Source of the DNA: Diphasiastrum complanatum
Taxonomy: Eukaryota; Streptophyta; Lycopodiopsida; Lycopodiales; Lycopodiaceae
Assembly: GCA_029204225.1 (NCBI GenBank)
Contig: CM055110.1
Span: 19,760,410-19,824,409 of the forward strand
Direction: 5' to 3'
DNA: 64,000 bases
The notes beneath the pieces are model-generated. The model did no database searches. It was not told the origin of the DNA and saw only the letters and a list, made by a program, of their open reading frames with translations. Made by a program: the position numbers and the translations under genes. The stretch's first letter is position 1. Each line of letters starts with the position of its first letter. Positions 22,519 to 34,894 of this stretch are shown piece by piece.

Positions 22519-23468
22519 CAGAGGTTTTCAAGGCTTGACTAGACTCAGAATAGCAATGTGCCAATCTATATAAGTAACCCTTCCTCTTGCCGAGTGCAAG
22601 GATCTTATTAATCCTACCAATAATTTTGCATTGATTCGATTCGAATTCTACCTTGTGACCTAAATCTGTAATTCTACTTACTGATAATAGATTTGTAAAG
22701 AGTTTAGGAATATATAAGACCTTTGATAGTAATTTGAGTTGATCATGCTGAAATCACAATCTTACAGGACCTTCACCTTCAATAGTGTGAGTACTATTGT
22801 CACCAAGATGATCAAATTTCTTCGTGCTATAAGGCGTGTAGGAGTTGAAGATCTCACATTGATTGGTCAGGTGTTGAGTTGCTTTAGAATCAAGAAACCA
22901 TGAATCATCCAAAAACGCGCTTTGATCTTTGACCATGAATGCGCTTTCGTCCACTTCAACCTGAGGAGATGATGAAACTGTGCTTGCTAGTTGATCAGGT
23001 TGTTTGGTTGCATTCTTTGCTTGGAGAATTTGGCAATCCTTGATCTCATGGTTATTGCGCTTACAATACCTGCAAAACATGTTCTTCTTCGACTATGGAT
23101 CAGATAATTGTCCTTGACTTTGAGTCTGTTTCTGATTCGTTGCAGCCTTCTTGGAGCTTTTCTACTTCTGTTGCTTAGAGCCTTTGTTGACATATAGAGC
23201 CTGAGAGGAGGAAGTAGACGAAGTGTCTTGACTTCTTCTATTGTCTTCTTGCAGCAACATAGTGATAACTCTTGTAAGAGTTAATTCTGAGTGTGTCAAT
23301 ATGATCATCACCCAGTTCTCATATGTAGAGGGCAAGCTTGAAAGCAATGTCATAATTGCATCTTGATCGTCTATGACTGATCCGACAGCGGCCATCTGTT
23401 GCAAGAGATTCTTAAACTGGTTAATGTGACTCTGAAGTGAATCACCAACAAACATCTTGAATGTGAAG
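22519..23468 (-). pseudogene. Copia element A: Gag and protease remnant
   Basis: The minus strand encodes Gag from [20 protein letters not shown] (23,455) through LLSSLPSTYENWVM. A CCHC knuckle CRYCKRNNHEIKDC follows after a frame change, then a protease region SWFLDSKATQHLTN with DSG changed to DSK, and [15 protein letters not shown]. The N-terminal part of Gag is missing: at 23,469 the sequence switches abruptly to the 32-bp repeat shared with 13,313. The remnant is cut on the other side by element C. Confidence 0.8.
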
Positions 23469-23500
23469 CGATTAGTCGATTAGTAAGAAAGAGAATAATC
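23469..23500. repeat. 32-bp direct repeat, right copy, bounding the copia nest
   Basis: Differs from 13,313-13,344 at one base (AAGAAA versus AAGAAG). It directly abuts truncated Gag sequence. Confidence 0.85.
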
Positions 23501-25010
23501 CAACATGAATGTGTCTCATATTCTCTTGAATCACACAAGTCTATGATCTCTTTCTTTCATATTTCTATGGTAACATATTGATCAAAACTACTACATTCAT
23601 GGTTATCTCAAACACTTGCTCAATCAATATTATGGTTGTCATAGACACCTTTTGATCGGATTAGTAATTACTCGGAATTTCTAAATTCAAGATCTCTAGA
23701 ATATTCATTTCACATTTATTATTAGGAAATCAATCTATTCTGCTGCACGACCGTTGTTGGTTAGAATCTTGATCCATGTGCTTTAGCGACCCAATACTTG
23801 ATTTTCCAACATTCAAGGTGTCCCTTGCACATATATATTGAGATTGTAGATTGGGCCACCTTTGCCACATGAACAATCTTATCCAACCCGACTACAACAC
23901 AAGACATCAAGTAAGTTTTGTGAGGGGATCACCATATCGATGACTAGAAACATACTTTCTTTGCCAATACTATTAATCAATTGGCTATAATCTCCTTGGA
24001 ATGCTTGTAGGTGTCTTGTAATCAAAATGTGCCCTCACATCCCAAGAGTGCCTTTATGAAGTATGCAAATAGACTTTTGCATTGTTATCAACATCATATT
24101 TTATAACTAATGGTTGTGACAAATTTCAACTTCGATTTTTTGTTATTCATGACTACCAACATGGTATTCCATTTTGTTTCATTCTCTTGTTTCAATAAGA
24201 CCTTATCTCTATTTGATAAGTTGAGGGATGCCCCATGGGCCATGACAAGATGACATTATCATCCTTTTGCAAAGCTTTTTGCTTGCCTTTGTACATTTCC
24301 ATTTCATAACATCCCTCATGGCATTCGAGCTGGATAATCGTTTTTATGACATTTATAAAGGCATAGGCTGGTTACCCAAACTTACCTTTGATGATATCAG
24401 TGCATAACCAAAAAGGAATTCAAGAATAAATGTAAGGTGGAGAAATCCAATTCTGCTTGCAGTTGAGTTGCATAGGAGTGGTACTGTGGCAAATTGCAAT
24501 CAAGACCTAGGTTCGAATTTTGATATGTGCAGGGACAAAGGGACACCTCATTGCTCATGTTCTAAAAACTACTCTAGATGGGGTTATCAGATTAGACACT
24601 ATTAAGTATATGGTTATTACCTTGGCATTGTTGCATGGTTTGGTCTTTCTTCCTCTTTTTTGAGTAACGCCTTTGGCTAGATAACACAAGTACATTTTTG
24701 TACATAGTTTTATTAAGTAGCCATGGACTAGGTGGCATGCCTATTTTTGCAAATTCATTGTTGTGCACTAGCATCATTACCTACATTGTTAAATTGTGCA
24801 TCCACATTGTAGGCGTTGCACTTGTGGCTCCTAAATGTCCAATTTCCACGTGTAGACCATGATTCGTGTCCAAGTATCCATTAGTAGACAAACACTCTTA
24901 TCCAACTCAGCTACTGTGGGGGATGGTGGTGTGATGTTTCAAAAGATAAAAGAAAGAAAAGAGAAATCAACATGTTGTGTGTGCCATTGTAAATACTTGT
25001 TTCTTTTAGT
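23501..25010. other. Intergenic, no gene seen
   Basis: AT-rich sequence with only short frames on both strands and no recognisable protein or RNA motif. Confidence 0.5.
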
Positions 25011-25241
25011 TCACAAGTCATGGAATTATTATGCATAATGAGCTAGAGCTAGATGAGGCATGACATCATGCTTAGAATTGGATTGTTTCCTTGGTTCACA
25101 AGTCCACGGACTTATTAGTTATAATGAGCTCGAGCTAGATGAGACATGACATCATGCTAAAAATTGGATGACCTAAGACTTATTACGTATAATGAGCTTA
25201 AGCTAGATGAAGCATGACATCATGCTAAAAATTGGATGACC
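25010..25241. repeat. Three tandem copies of a 65-85-bp unit
   Basis: The core TAATGAGCT..AGCTAGATGA followed by GCATGACATCATGCT and ATTGGATGACC occurs at about 25,022-25,083, 25,108-25,173 and 25,178-25,241. The first two copies share an additional TTCACAAGTC lead (period ~85). Each unit contains the inverted repeat GCATGA-CA-TCATGC. The array lies 0.5-1.7 kb upstream of the ARF promoter region. Confidence 0.8.
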
Positions 25242-25689
25242 TTATCCCTCACCATCACTCTAGGTGCCAGAGGGGGCTGGCCCCACCTTGATCTCATGGT
25301 GTAGGAGATAACATTAACGAGGAGATCTCATGATAATACTTAATGTTGTTTCTTACACCGTTAGATGAGAGTGGAGCGTTCGATGGGTGCACTTTTGGCC
25401 ATGGTGATGAATACACTCGAGTTTTAACCCACAAAATTGCTTGGGGAGTTGGCATTATGCAAATAATGATGGAAATTTTTGTTTTTGGGCACTATCTATA
25501 GTAAGGGGGGCACAAAAAGTGCTTCAAGATATTTAGTGAAGATTAAATACCTTATATTCGGTTTGGGGTTTGAGATTGAAAGTTGCAGCATCGGAGGACC
25601 CTAAGTGTCTGCCACTTGTCGCAGGGCCCTTCCTGTTCTTTTCCACGGACCATGAGTCCGGGACTCTCGGTCCTACTCCACCTACCCGG

Positions 25690-26660
25690 CACTAGCAGTC
25701 CGTCATGAGCCTCGAGAACCATAAAGACGAGAGGCCGAAGCCGGCGCCGGCAGGGCAAGGACCGGCGGTCCTCCGGGGCCCGGGAGGGCCGGGAGCAGTC
25801 ACCAGACCGAAACGGCAAAAAAAACGGTACCGTCGCTGCCGTGCTCCTATTCCAGGGCGCAAGGGAAATCGCGCCGGAGGTTACCGGTCGGAATTATGAC
25901 CGAGGCTGGCCTTTTTTGCATGGATCGCCATCCGCGTGTGCTGGACCCATTCGTGCTGTCACTTTCACTCCCTCAGTTTTGAGCCTCGTCAGGTCACGTC
26001 AGTTCCGGCCTCTTCTCGCGTTTGCGCCTTGTGCTCCACTATCGCCTCCACTATCCCCTCGTATCTTTCTCGCACGCCACGACTCCCCAGCCCGCCATCG
26101 TTGGATCCTCTCATCAGCGTACACATCCTGCCACGTGTCATTTCACTTTGCCGTAGATGCGTGTCCAAGTGGCGGCTACGACGCGTGGCTGACATCCAAG
26201 TGGCAGAACCTAACCTTTCTGGTACTTCCTTACTGTTTATGGCACGCTATGATCTTGGGCCCTATACCGTTGGATGCTCTTGCAGATGTACCATGCTATT
26301 AAGATAAACCATTGAACAGCGTCCAAGTGGCAGTTCTGACGCGTGGCAGATATCCAACCGCCATGCGTCGTGCAACTAAGCGCCTTTGCAAGAAAGCCCG
26401 CGCTCCTTGTGTCCTTTAACATAAAGGCCGCGCTGACAGACAGACGCCACAGCCAAGGCAATTCCTGACTCCAAGCCCACCACCGTTGGATTTCATCCAA
26501 ACCGTTCAGATTCTGCCACGTCTTTACGATCAACCATTGAATGCATTCCAAGTGGCACGCGTAGCACGTGGCAGAGATCCAAGTGGTCGGGCACAAGCTA
26601 GGGGGCGCCATTAAGCTCCATTGAAAGCCAGGACGATGTCCTTTCACGCTCACTAACTAT
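25690..26660 (+). promoter_or_regulatory. CpG- and G-box-rich region, likely ARF promoter
   Basis: GC and CpG content jump here compared with the AT-rich surroundings (for example CCGGCGCCGGCAGGG at about 25,740). From 26,099 to 26,595 about eight imperfect copies, in both orientations, of a module reading GTGGCAG..ATCCAA occur, several with ACGT cores: CCACGTGTCA at 26,131, GCACGTGGC at 26,564, GCCACGTC at 26,515. CACGTG/ACGTGGC are the known bZIP/bHLH G-box and ABRE cores. No transposon sequence intervenes before the predicted ARF start 1.1 kb downstream. The transcription start is not identifiable by eye; 26.65-27.75 kb would then be 5' leader, possibly with an intron and upstream ATGs. 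Confidence 0.5.
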
Positions 26661-27753
26661 CGCTGAAAGCAGCAGAGTAAGCAGAGTGCACGTTTGCCTC
26701 GTACCAGCTCAGAAAATGAAACGCTCAAAAGTAACGAGGAAATATATATTTATGAGCAGTCGATCAGTTTTGTGCTTGTCTATTGTAGATCTTTAGTGTT
26801 CCATGCGCTGTGTGTGCATTTGTCGATTTTCTTGGAGTTCGGAACATGTAGATGTCAGAAAATTATAGGCAGATCAAAGAAAACTGAAGACCATGCACAT
26901 TTATCGTGGAAAATGTAGTAATCAGATCGAAAAATGATCGTGCGTAGTACCAGATATAGCATTAAATCCTATGAACACAAGGTAATAGGTATCTTTCTTT
27001 CAGGCGTGTCAATTTGGACAGTCGGTTGTAATCTTCCAACTAAGTTTTCTTGTTATACACTCTAAATAGAAGGACAACCGGCACAAGCACAGCTTCAAAT
27101 GAAAATGGTTTTAGAAAACGAAGGAGATCATAATAATGAAGAGAATGATATATGTGCATGATTGTGAGCCCATGGGATAAGGTAAGTTAAGTCTTTCAAG
27201 ATGGAAATCAGTAGTTTCAAAACTATCGGCCTTGAAGTTGATCATGCACTCTTGCGCCGGTGAATGGGAATTGGTAGCTTCATTGAGCGTTACTGTTCAA
27301 CACGAGCTGCAAAATGGTGTTACAGCCTGTAACGCTTCAGACTACATCAGCCTGTTTTTTCCCTTCTATCTGATCCTCAGCTAAGTCATTTCTCCAAAGC
27401 AGGAAAGGTTCATTAGGACAATGGTACATTTGGATTAAACGGCTGAAAAACATACAGATGTTATCGCCATGTTCGTATATTATTCTTCTGCAGCAAGTGT
27501 AGTTTGGTACCAGCAGACTTCATTCTTCTCATTCTAAGCAGCTGGTCTCAGTGAACTGCTAAGCTATCGATTTGGAGGTGTTGCTTTCCTCGAGCTAACT
27601 CTCGATTTGCAGTTTTCTATCACGACACGCAGCAGCCTTTGGATTTTCTTAAGACTCTGTCTACTTCACAGTTCGTGAGAAAGATATCTTGTGCTTTGGA
27701 CGATAAATTGGCCGTTTTCAAGGCTATCGTTGTTTGGCTCTACTTCACGTGTA

Positions 27754-27760
27754 ATGGAAG
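27754..27760 (+). CDS. ARF: ARF exon 1 coding part (ATG GAA G)
   Basis: Only seven coding bases: ATGGAAG then the strong donor GTAAGC. Joined to exon 2 they give M-E-G-E-K-R in the correct phase, matching the GEKR lead-in known before the [11 protein letters not shown] motif of ARFs. No other in-phase start was seen, but this exon rests on phase and motif logic and needs transcript support. Confidence 0.65.
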
Positions 27761-30700
27761 GTAAGCGTTTCCAATCGTACTTTGACATTGTATTTTTTTT
27801 AATTTGCACTTTGGTCGTTATGCGAGAAACAAGATTGCCCATATGGTAGAGGGAAAAGTTCGGAGCTAATATATCACATTTGAAACGGCGGGTTAGCGTG
27901 AGAAGAAGAAAAAGAAAGAGAAGAAAAGATTGGAGCCAATGTATGACAAATGAAACAGCAGTGATCAAGGTGGGAAGAAGAATTAAAGATAGGAAAGTCT
28001 CCAGCATCAGCATAAAACTCAGGGGTATAAAAACCGGTTATAACTAAGCAGGTTAGTTTGAGCTTGTTTGATACGCTATGCAATCTTACTCTAGAAGCAT
28101 AAAAAGACGGTGTAGTTTTAGCCGAGCAGTTCCAGGTGAAATGCTTAGCTTCTGTTGAGTAATCTAGAGTAAAAACCCCCAGAACCAAATTTACAATAAG
28201 GTTGCAGGTTGAAGGGCTATAGCATCCATCCATCATTACTGATCTAAAGATGTTTATTGTAAAAGCTTATCTGCGGTATCAAAACTAGAAGATGGAGTAC
28301 AATCTACAACAAATCTCCGCATAGATTACAAAAGGAGTTTAGTTGAGCGTTTTTGAAATTCTATGCAGAGCCATGATACCAACCTATTTCAGCTACAGAT
28401 ACATATTGGAGGTGAATGAGCCTCGTTCTTGCTATATTTGCATGCCTTGAATAGCTAGTTAGTGTATGATATCCAGAGGGGTTGGTTTCTAAGAACATGA
28501 AACTACTGGGTAACCGTGGATTTTAAAGTAGCAGCACCCTAGAAGTTATTAAAGTTCCAATTGAAGCAGGAACTAAAATCTTTATCTCATTGAGAGAACA
28601 TGTTGTAACGCTGAACTGTAAGTTCTAATGACGAATTAATAACTTTTCAAGTTGTTTAGTCCATTGTGTATAAGATTAAGCATCAAAGAAAATAATTTCT
28701 CTTGTATTTACATGCTCCCCTGACCGTAAGGCCAGTAACTGCGGACTGAAATTTTGATGTTTAAAGTTTAATTTACCAACTATGAATGAAGGCTTGACAA
28801 CAATAGATCAAATATCCATGATCTTCAAAGAAGTGAATGGAATGAATTTAAAGTGAGAACAAGTCTCAGTTTCGAAATAGGCACGCAAGTAAGATACTCA
28901 TTTATCTCATACGCACACCAGTCCTGAGGACCAGTTTATATAAGACTAGTTTTAGAACGCGGGAACTAGAAAGTCCAAATGTTGAGTACAAATATACATG
29001 ATAATTCATGTGAAAAATCAGCACCAAATGGTTCATGTGCCAAAAAATATGGGGATTTGTTCCTCGAACTGTTCTTGTGAGAGAGTAGCGAGTTGTTTGC
29101 TTGCTACGACAATAAGGCTCTCGTATCGTGTTCTTCCACTTTGTGAATTTTGCCTTACAAAGTCGATTGGCTGTTGCATTTTTGTTCGAATTGTCTAGAC
29201 TTAATTTTGAAGGATGCTTTTGTGCACCCAAAAGCTTTGCTAGAAGTTATTTACAATTATAAACAATGCACTTTTTGTCTGGCAAAGTTTAATACTAGCA
29301 ATCTTTGAAAAGAAAAAACTAAGGCAATGCACTTTTTATTGGGCAAAGTTTACTGCCAGCAATTTTTGAAAAGAAAAAATTAATGTTAGAATGCGATGTC
29401 TAACTTTTTTCCAATAAGAATCTATCTATTTGATTTACTTTGCCACTATTAAATATTTTAAAAGTAGCTTAGCCTATCATTATTATCTAATAGTTTAAAC
29501 TATCATTCTTACCTCTAGCATTGAAGGATATGATTACGATTAGTTCCTCTTTTCCAAAAAGCATCGTTGCTAGCTAATAGCATAATTGAAGATTTGTTGG
29601 TGTAAGGACTTCTACTTATCTGCTCATTGTAGCTTCTCTACTTGTTTGATCCATTCTAAGTCTTGTGCTTTAGCGTGAGCATATCGGAGATCTCTCTTTT
29701 ACTTTGTAAAGCTTGTTTGGCCTAGAGGAATAGTTAAGGGCCAAACTAGCACATGGAGATGACGGATGATAGAGGAGACTAAAAGAAACTTTATTGAACA
29801 AAGGAGCTCACATATGTCTTACATAGTGATAATAATGAAAGTTCCATGGGGAAACAATAGCTCTTCTCTACGGTATTCTAGGCCTATGATAAGCTTGTAT
29901 AACTCAAAACTTGTTGCAACGAAGGTGTGCTCCTTGAAGACTCAAAGTAGATCATCCCAAGTGTGTGATATGAACCATAAATCACGAATGGAAATGGTTT
30001 GCAAGCTACATCCTAAGACCTTCAAGTAGAATAAGAATATCTTATAAAAAGAGCAATGTACATCTTAGTGGTGAAGATTGCCAGAATGGATCATGCCAAG
30101 TGGACATATAGGACAACTAGATAATATTTAGGCCAAGTAGCTCGTAATTGAATATAGATACCCAACTATTTGTAGAGACCATAAAATCCAAGCCAACCGT
30201 ATGGTTGTTTGCTCATGAATACCACAGAAGTAGTAATAGCTGATTCAAGATAATCAAATGGCACCAAAAAGCCATTTGTGAAAGTGAAACCTCATATGTA
30301 GAAACATTTGTGAATCTTTCAACATTGACAATTAAAGCCCAAAATAGCATTTTAGACCATCGCTTTTCAAATCCAACCACTGCCCAAAGAATGAGAGAGG
30401 TAGTGGATTGTTGATCATATCTCTCACCCAAGTCAATAGCCAAACCAATGTAGATGGCCCTAGCTCGCTATGTTCCACCAGAATCCACTCTTTGATGCCT
30501 CCTTTGTTCCCAGGATAGGTCTCAGATACCAAGATATGAACTATTGCACATATATGTCATCGCATAAGGTCAAGTATAGAACAATAGATTAGGAAAGCAA
30601 ATTCGAGCTGAAAGAAACGTCACTTTACATCGGAGTGTAGTTCCATCAAAGTAGAAGACTATGCTTTTATCTCAGGAAACTTGGTCCTATAGAGGATCAT

Positions 30701-33135
30701 TAATGCAATGAATAGTATGCACAAAGTGGTAGAAGAACTTATGTCCTAATCAATCCTAAGATAGTGAAGATTCATGCATGCCATTGCCTTCGTCCTATTG
30801 TTTGGCATTACTTTTGTAGATGATGATCCTTGCAATTTAACGCTACTTTCTATAGGAAAAAATACCTCCTTGCCCCACTGTAATTACCTTCAAAGATGCA
30901 ATAATAGCACCACAATTGTGTTGTAGATATAAGAATAGACAAGAAGGTGCGATATGTTCTACTTGAGAAATGAAATCCATTAGCCCTAGAAAGTGCTCTA
31001 TTACCAACCCTAATCGTTTCTAAAGGCGGGCTCCAAGCTACAGCCAAAATGCCACCTTGAAATACCAATCTTCTTGGCTGATCAATGTCATAACAAAGTT
31101 GTGGATGGATCTTGAAATGTTGGCAGAGACAAATAATTGAAAATCCCAAGTTATGTGTATGGACCGAAAGTGGCATAGAAACGCATTAGTGCACTCCCCA
31201 TTACCAAATTCTATGAGAATGGCTAAGAATTCAGAAAGCCAACAATAATGTAAAGACATTGCAACATCCCAAAATGAAGATAGTGTGAACATTGAAGGAA
31301 CAAACATGCAAACTCTGCTTCAATACTAAGTTGATAACTCTAAATGAATCTTTTTCATAGACGCCTCCTCATCATGGGCTAAATGTTGGTAGAAATAGTC
31401 GACATTGACATCATAGAGAACAAAGAAAGATTGCAAGAGATGTAAAAGAATCATACTAAAATTTAATCACACTTCACAGGATCTCAATTGTTACTTGTAC
31501 CTCAGGATCTGATGTTGCCTTATTTTTTCCCCAAATGAAACTCTTTGAGGGCATCAATTGCTGGAAGATCGAGGGTTTCATGATTATAATTACCACCATA
31601 CCATTGTAGTTGCTTTTCAGTTCAAATCTCCTTGATTGAAATCATTTGGTAGGCATGTGTCAGGCACTTTAATGATTACTTTATTGGATTTGCTGAAATA
31701 TTTTTCACAAGGTGGCAAAGAGCACACTATTCCAATGGGAATAGATAATGATAGTTTTGTGGCATACGGAATGGGGTCGTTTCAAAAGTCATCACATTTT
31801 GTACGGGAAAGTCCCCACGTTCCATATTGAACACACTTTTTTATCTTTTCAAATAAAATAGCAAAAGATAGGGTTTTTAGCAAATGTACTACAATTGATT
31901 CACTTGGTCAAAATCTAGCGTGCGTTGAATGATTCGAGTACAACCATTCACTTATTTGTTGTTAGACAAATTGTGCAACTAACGATGCATGATTTACAGC
32001 GAAGGTAATTGAAATTACTTCAAGAAAAAGTACGTAGTTAAATAACAAAATTCAGATCTTTGACGTAAAATAAGAACCTTACTAGAATTTACTACTTACT
32101 AGAAGACACTGGACTCTAGAATTCAAGGTTCAGCATATTAACTTCTTAAGCTACCATATAGCTTTTTATTTGTTTTCAAATGCATATGGACTTTTATAAA
32201 GCACAATACGACTTGTTTTGGGTTTTAGAAATAAGGTTCCGAGCATTCCCCAAATATGTGGGCATGAAAGTGCAGTTGAGTTGACTAAGCTTGTAAAATT
32301 TTGTATATAGCCGAATCTTTCTACAATGTGTAATTTTTACAGCTAGTGGTTTTATGTTTACATATTCCACCTAGAACTAGATTTACTTGGCTATAAGAAA
32401 TAATTTTGGAAAATTGTTTGGTTTTTCCACTTCTTTTGGGTTTTATTCTTTCTAGCTATTAAAAGCCACTTCACTTCCTCTTTGGTTTATGGACTTTCTA
32501 TAGCAACCACGATGGAGTGAGTGTACATGAGGATTTTAAGGTGCATTTTTTCTCGATATTGGGTTAGAATGCAAGGAGATTTGGTAGCCAATGGTTCTAT
32601 ATCTTACTTTTTCCATTTACAGGCGAAAAAAGAAGCTTGAATTCTGAGTTGTGGCATGCATGTGCCGGTCCTCTTGTTTCGTTGCCAACAATTGGTAGCC
32701 AAGTTGTCTATTTTCCCCAAGGTCATAGTGAACAGGTACTATGAGTTGCTTTTGAATTTACCATTGCTGTAAGGTATACTTAGCACCTCTTGTTACTCAT
32801 GTTGAAACGTTTTACTACATTGTAGCGCAATAGTTTGTTTCTCCTAGGACACTTTTTAACTTTTTTTCACTTAAGGATTTAGTTGACATGTCTTTGGAAT
32901 AGTGCAACTACCTATTCATTGTAACACATCGGCTATAAATTTTTTTCTTATTAAAAAATTATATCATTTGTGCTTTAGAGACATAATGACTTCAAAATTT
33001 TGTGAGTTTACTCATGTTTTTTAGGGTAAGTTCTTTTAGTTTGCGAAGACATTTTATGCTTTCATTAAGATCATCATACTTGAAATGTACTTAGTCTTAT
33101 GTACTTATTGGTATGAAAAACGTTACTACCTATCT

Positions 33136-33199
<64 letters not shown>

Positions 33200-34828
33200 C
33201 TTGCAAACCTCCTCAAGCACCAACTCTCCCTCTCCATCTCCAACGTTTTCATCACCTCCATCTGTTACGGCCCTAATGAGGGTTTGGATCACTAGGAGCT
33301 GTCTTGGACGTAGGGGCCAGGCCTAATCTGAATAATAGTCGAGTAGGACCATGCGGTCACACCCGCATACAGTATAGGCATGTGTGTTGCATCCTAGTAT
33401 GGGATAGGGTTTACATGCACTGTGCTTATGCATGGGTCTTGGCTATTATGGGTTAGGGGTACCTACATGCAATGGACATGCATGGGAGATTGGCATGATC
33501 AGTTAGAGTGCTTCCATGTGGATTCGGTGCATGGGCAGGTGGGGTTGGCTATATCTCTATATATACCCTCACTAGTGTCTATGAGGATCATTGAAGAGTT
33601 TGTGGCCGTTATGCTGTCAGACTGTGAAGCGCTCTTCATGTGGTTTGCCTATCTTCTGGATTGCTCGGGGGCTAGACCGATATTGGGTCTAGGTTTGGTT
33701 GGGACGGTTTCGTCTACTTCTGCAATCCTCCCTTGGTGTTCTAGGAAGCTCTATCTTGGTTGGGAGTCTTGGGGAACATTTTATCGGTATCAGAGCAGCT
33801 GATCGAGACAATGGAGTGGCAAGGTGTGAGCCGATTTGTTGTGGAATCGAGGGGTTGACAATCGGTTGGTTTTCGGTAAATTGGTCGTCATTCAAGTAGG
33901 TGTTTCACCTTTGATTTGGATGAATCAATTTAGTAAAATGTTATGTGATTGTTGATTCGATTATGTTTTTCCGGCTTGGCATGTAATGAAAATTTCAGCC
34001 TATGGTGGGTTTGCTGGTTTTTGTTGTGTGGATGGTTTTTGGATTCAATCGGGAGTTTGCTTGCGGCTCCATGCTTCTCTTTCCAAGGTGGGAATGGAGG
34101 AAGGGTGCTTGCTGCAAATCGATTGAACGCTTTGGCATGATGTGAATGAGCGGTTTGCATGGCATGCAAAAGCGATTCTAGACCTTCTTTTGAACGTTTT
34201 CAATAAGGAATAGGAGTTTATTTTAGCAACTTATTGATTGTAGACAACAAACTGAAATCAGCAGCTCATTAAAGACTAGTGGAGGGAGGTTTTCATTGCC
34301 ATGATTAATCCATGCATGCTGCCTCGAATTGGGTAAAAGCTTTTAAGAAGTATTTAGAGAAAAACTTGTGTTTGCTTTGTGAATGAGGCGAATGAAACAA
34401 TGGATAGAAGTAGTAAAAGATTGACAGCGATGCAGGCTGTTTTGAAACAGTTTAGGCTCTTAAAACTTCTATCCACATGAAAGCTTTGGGAATAAAGCAA
34501 AGAACTGTGAATGGAAGTAGTGGGAGTCAATAAATCTGAGAGGATTTCCAGCATGTAAGCTCTGATGAATGATGTTGGAGTGCTTAATTGGCATAACATG
34601 CTTTTTGTAGGGTTTCTGGCTGGTGGCTGGCTGGAATGCGCCCTACTGTGGAAACCAGATTGTATAGATTGCTTCTTCTCTGCTGGTTACCTGCAACACA
34701 TCTTTGAATGTAACCTGCAGAGGAAAAACCCATTGCTGATTGCCTCATGTGGAGATTTGTGTGAGGGTGAATGGCAGGAGAGTTGCAGTGAGCTGTGGGC
34801 GCGATCTTGCTCCTGTCCCTGCTTGCTT

Positions 34829-34894
<66 letters not shown>

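Noticed and set aside
25841-26302. Open frames in the CpG-rich region
   Set aside because: GC-rich sequence opens frames by composition; the repeated promoter-like modules explain the region better.
30519-30533. Possible minus-strand tRNA-Met primer site in ARF intron 1
   Set aside because: Two mismatches, and no LTR edge or coding remnant could be tied to it.
33085-33276. Ser/Leu-repeat frames across (TC)n tracts here and at 34.8 kb
   Set aside because: Pure translation of a microsatellite.
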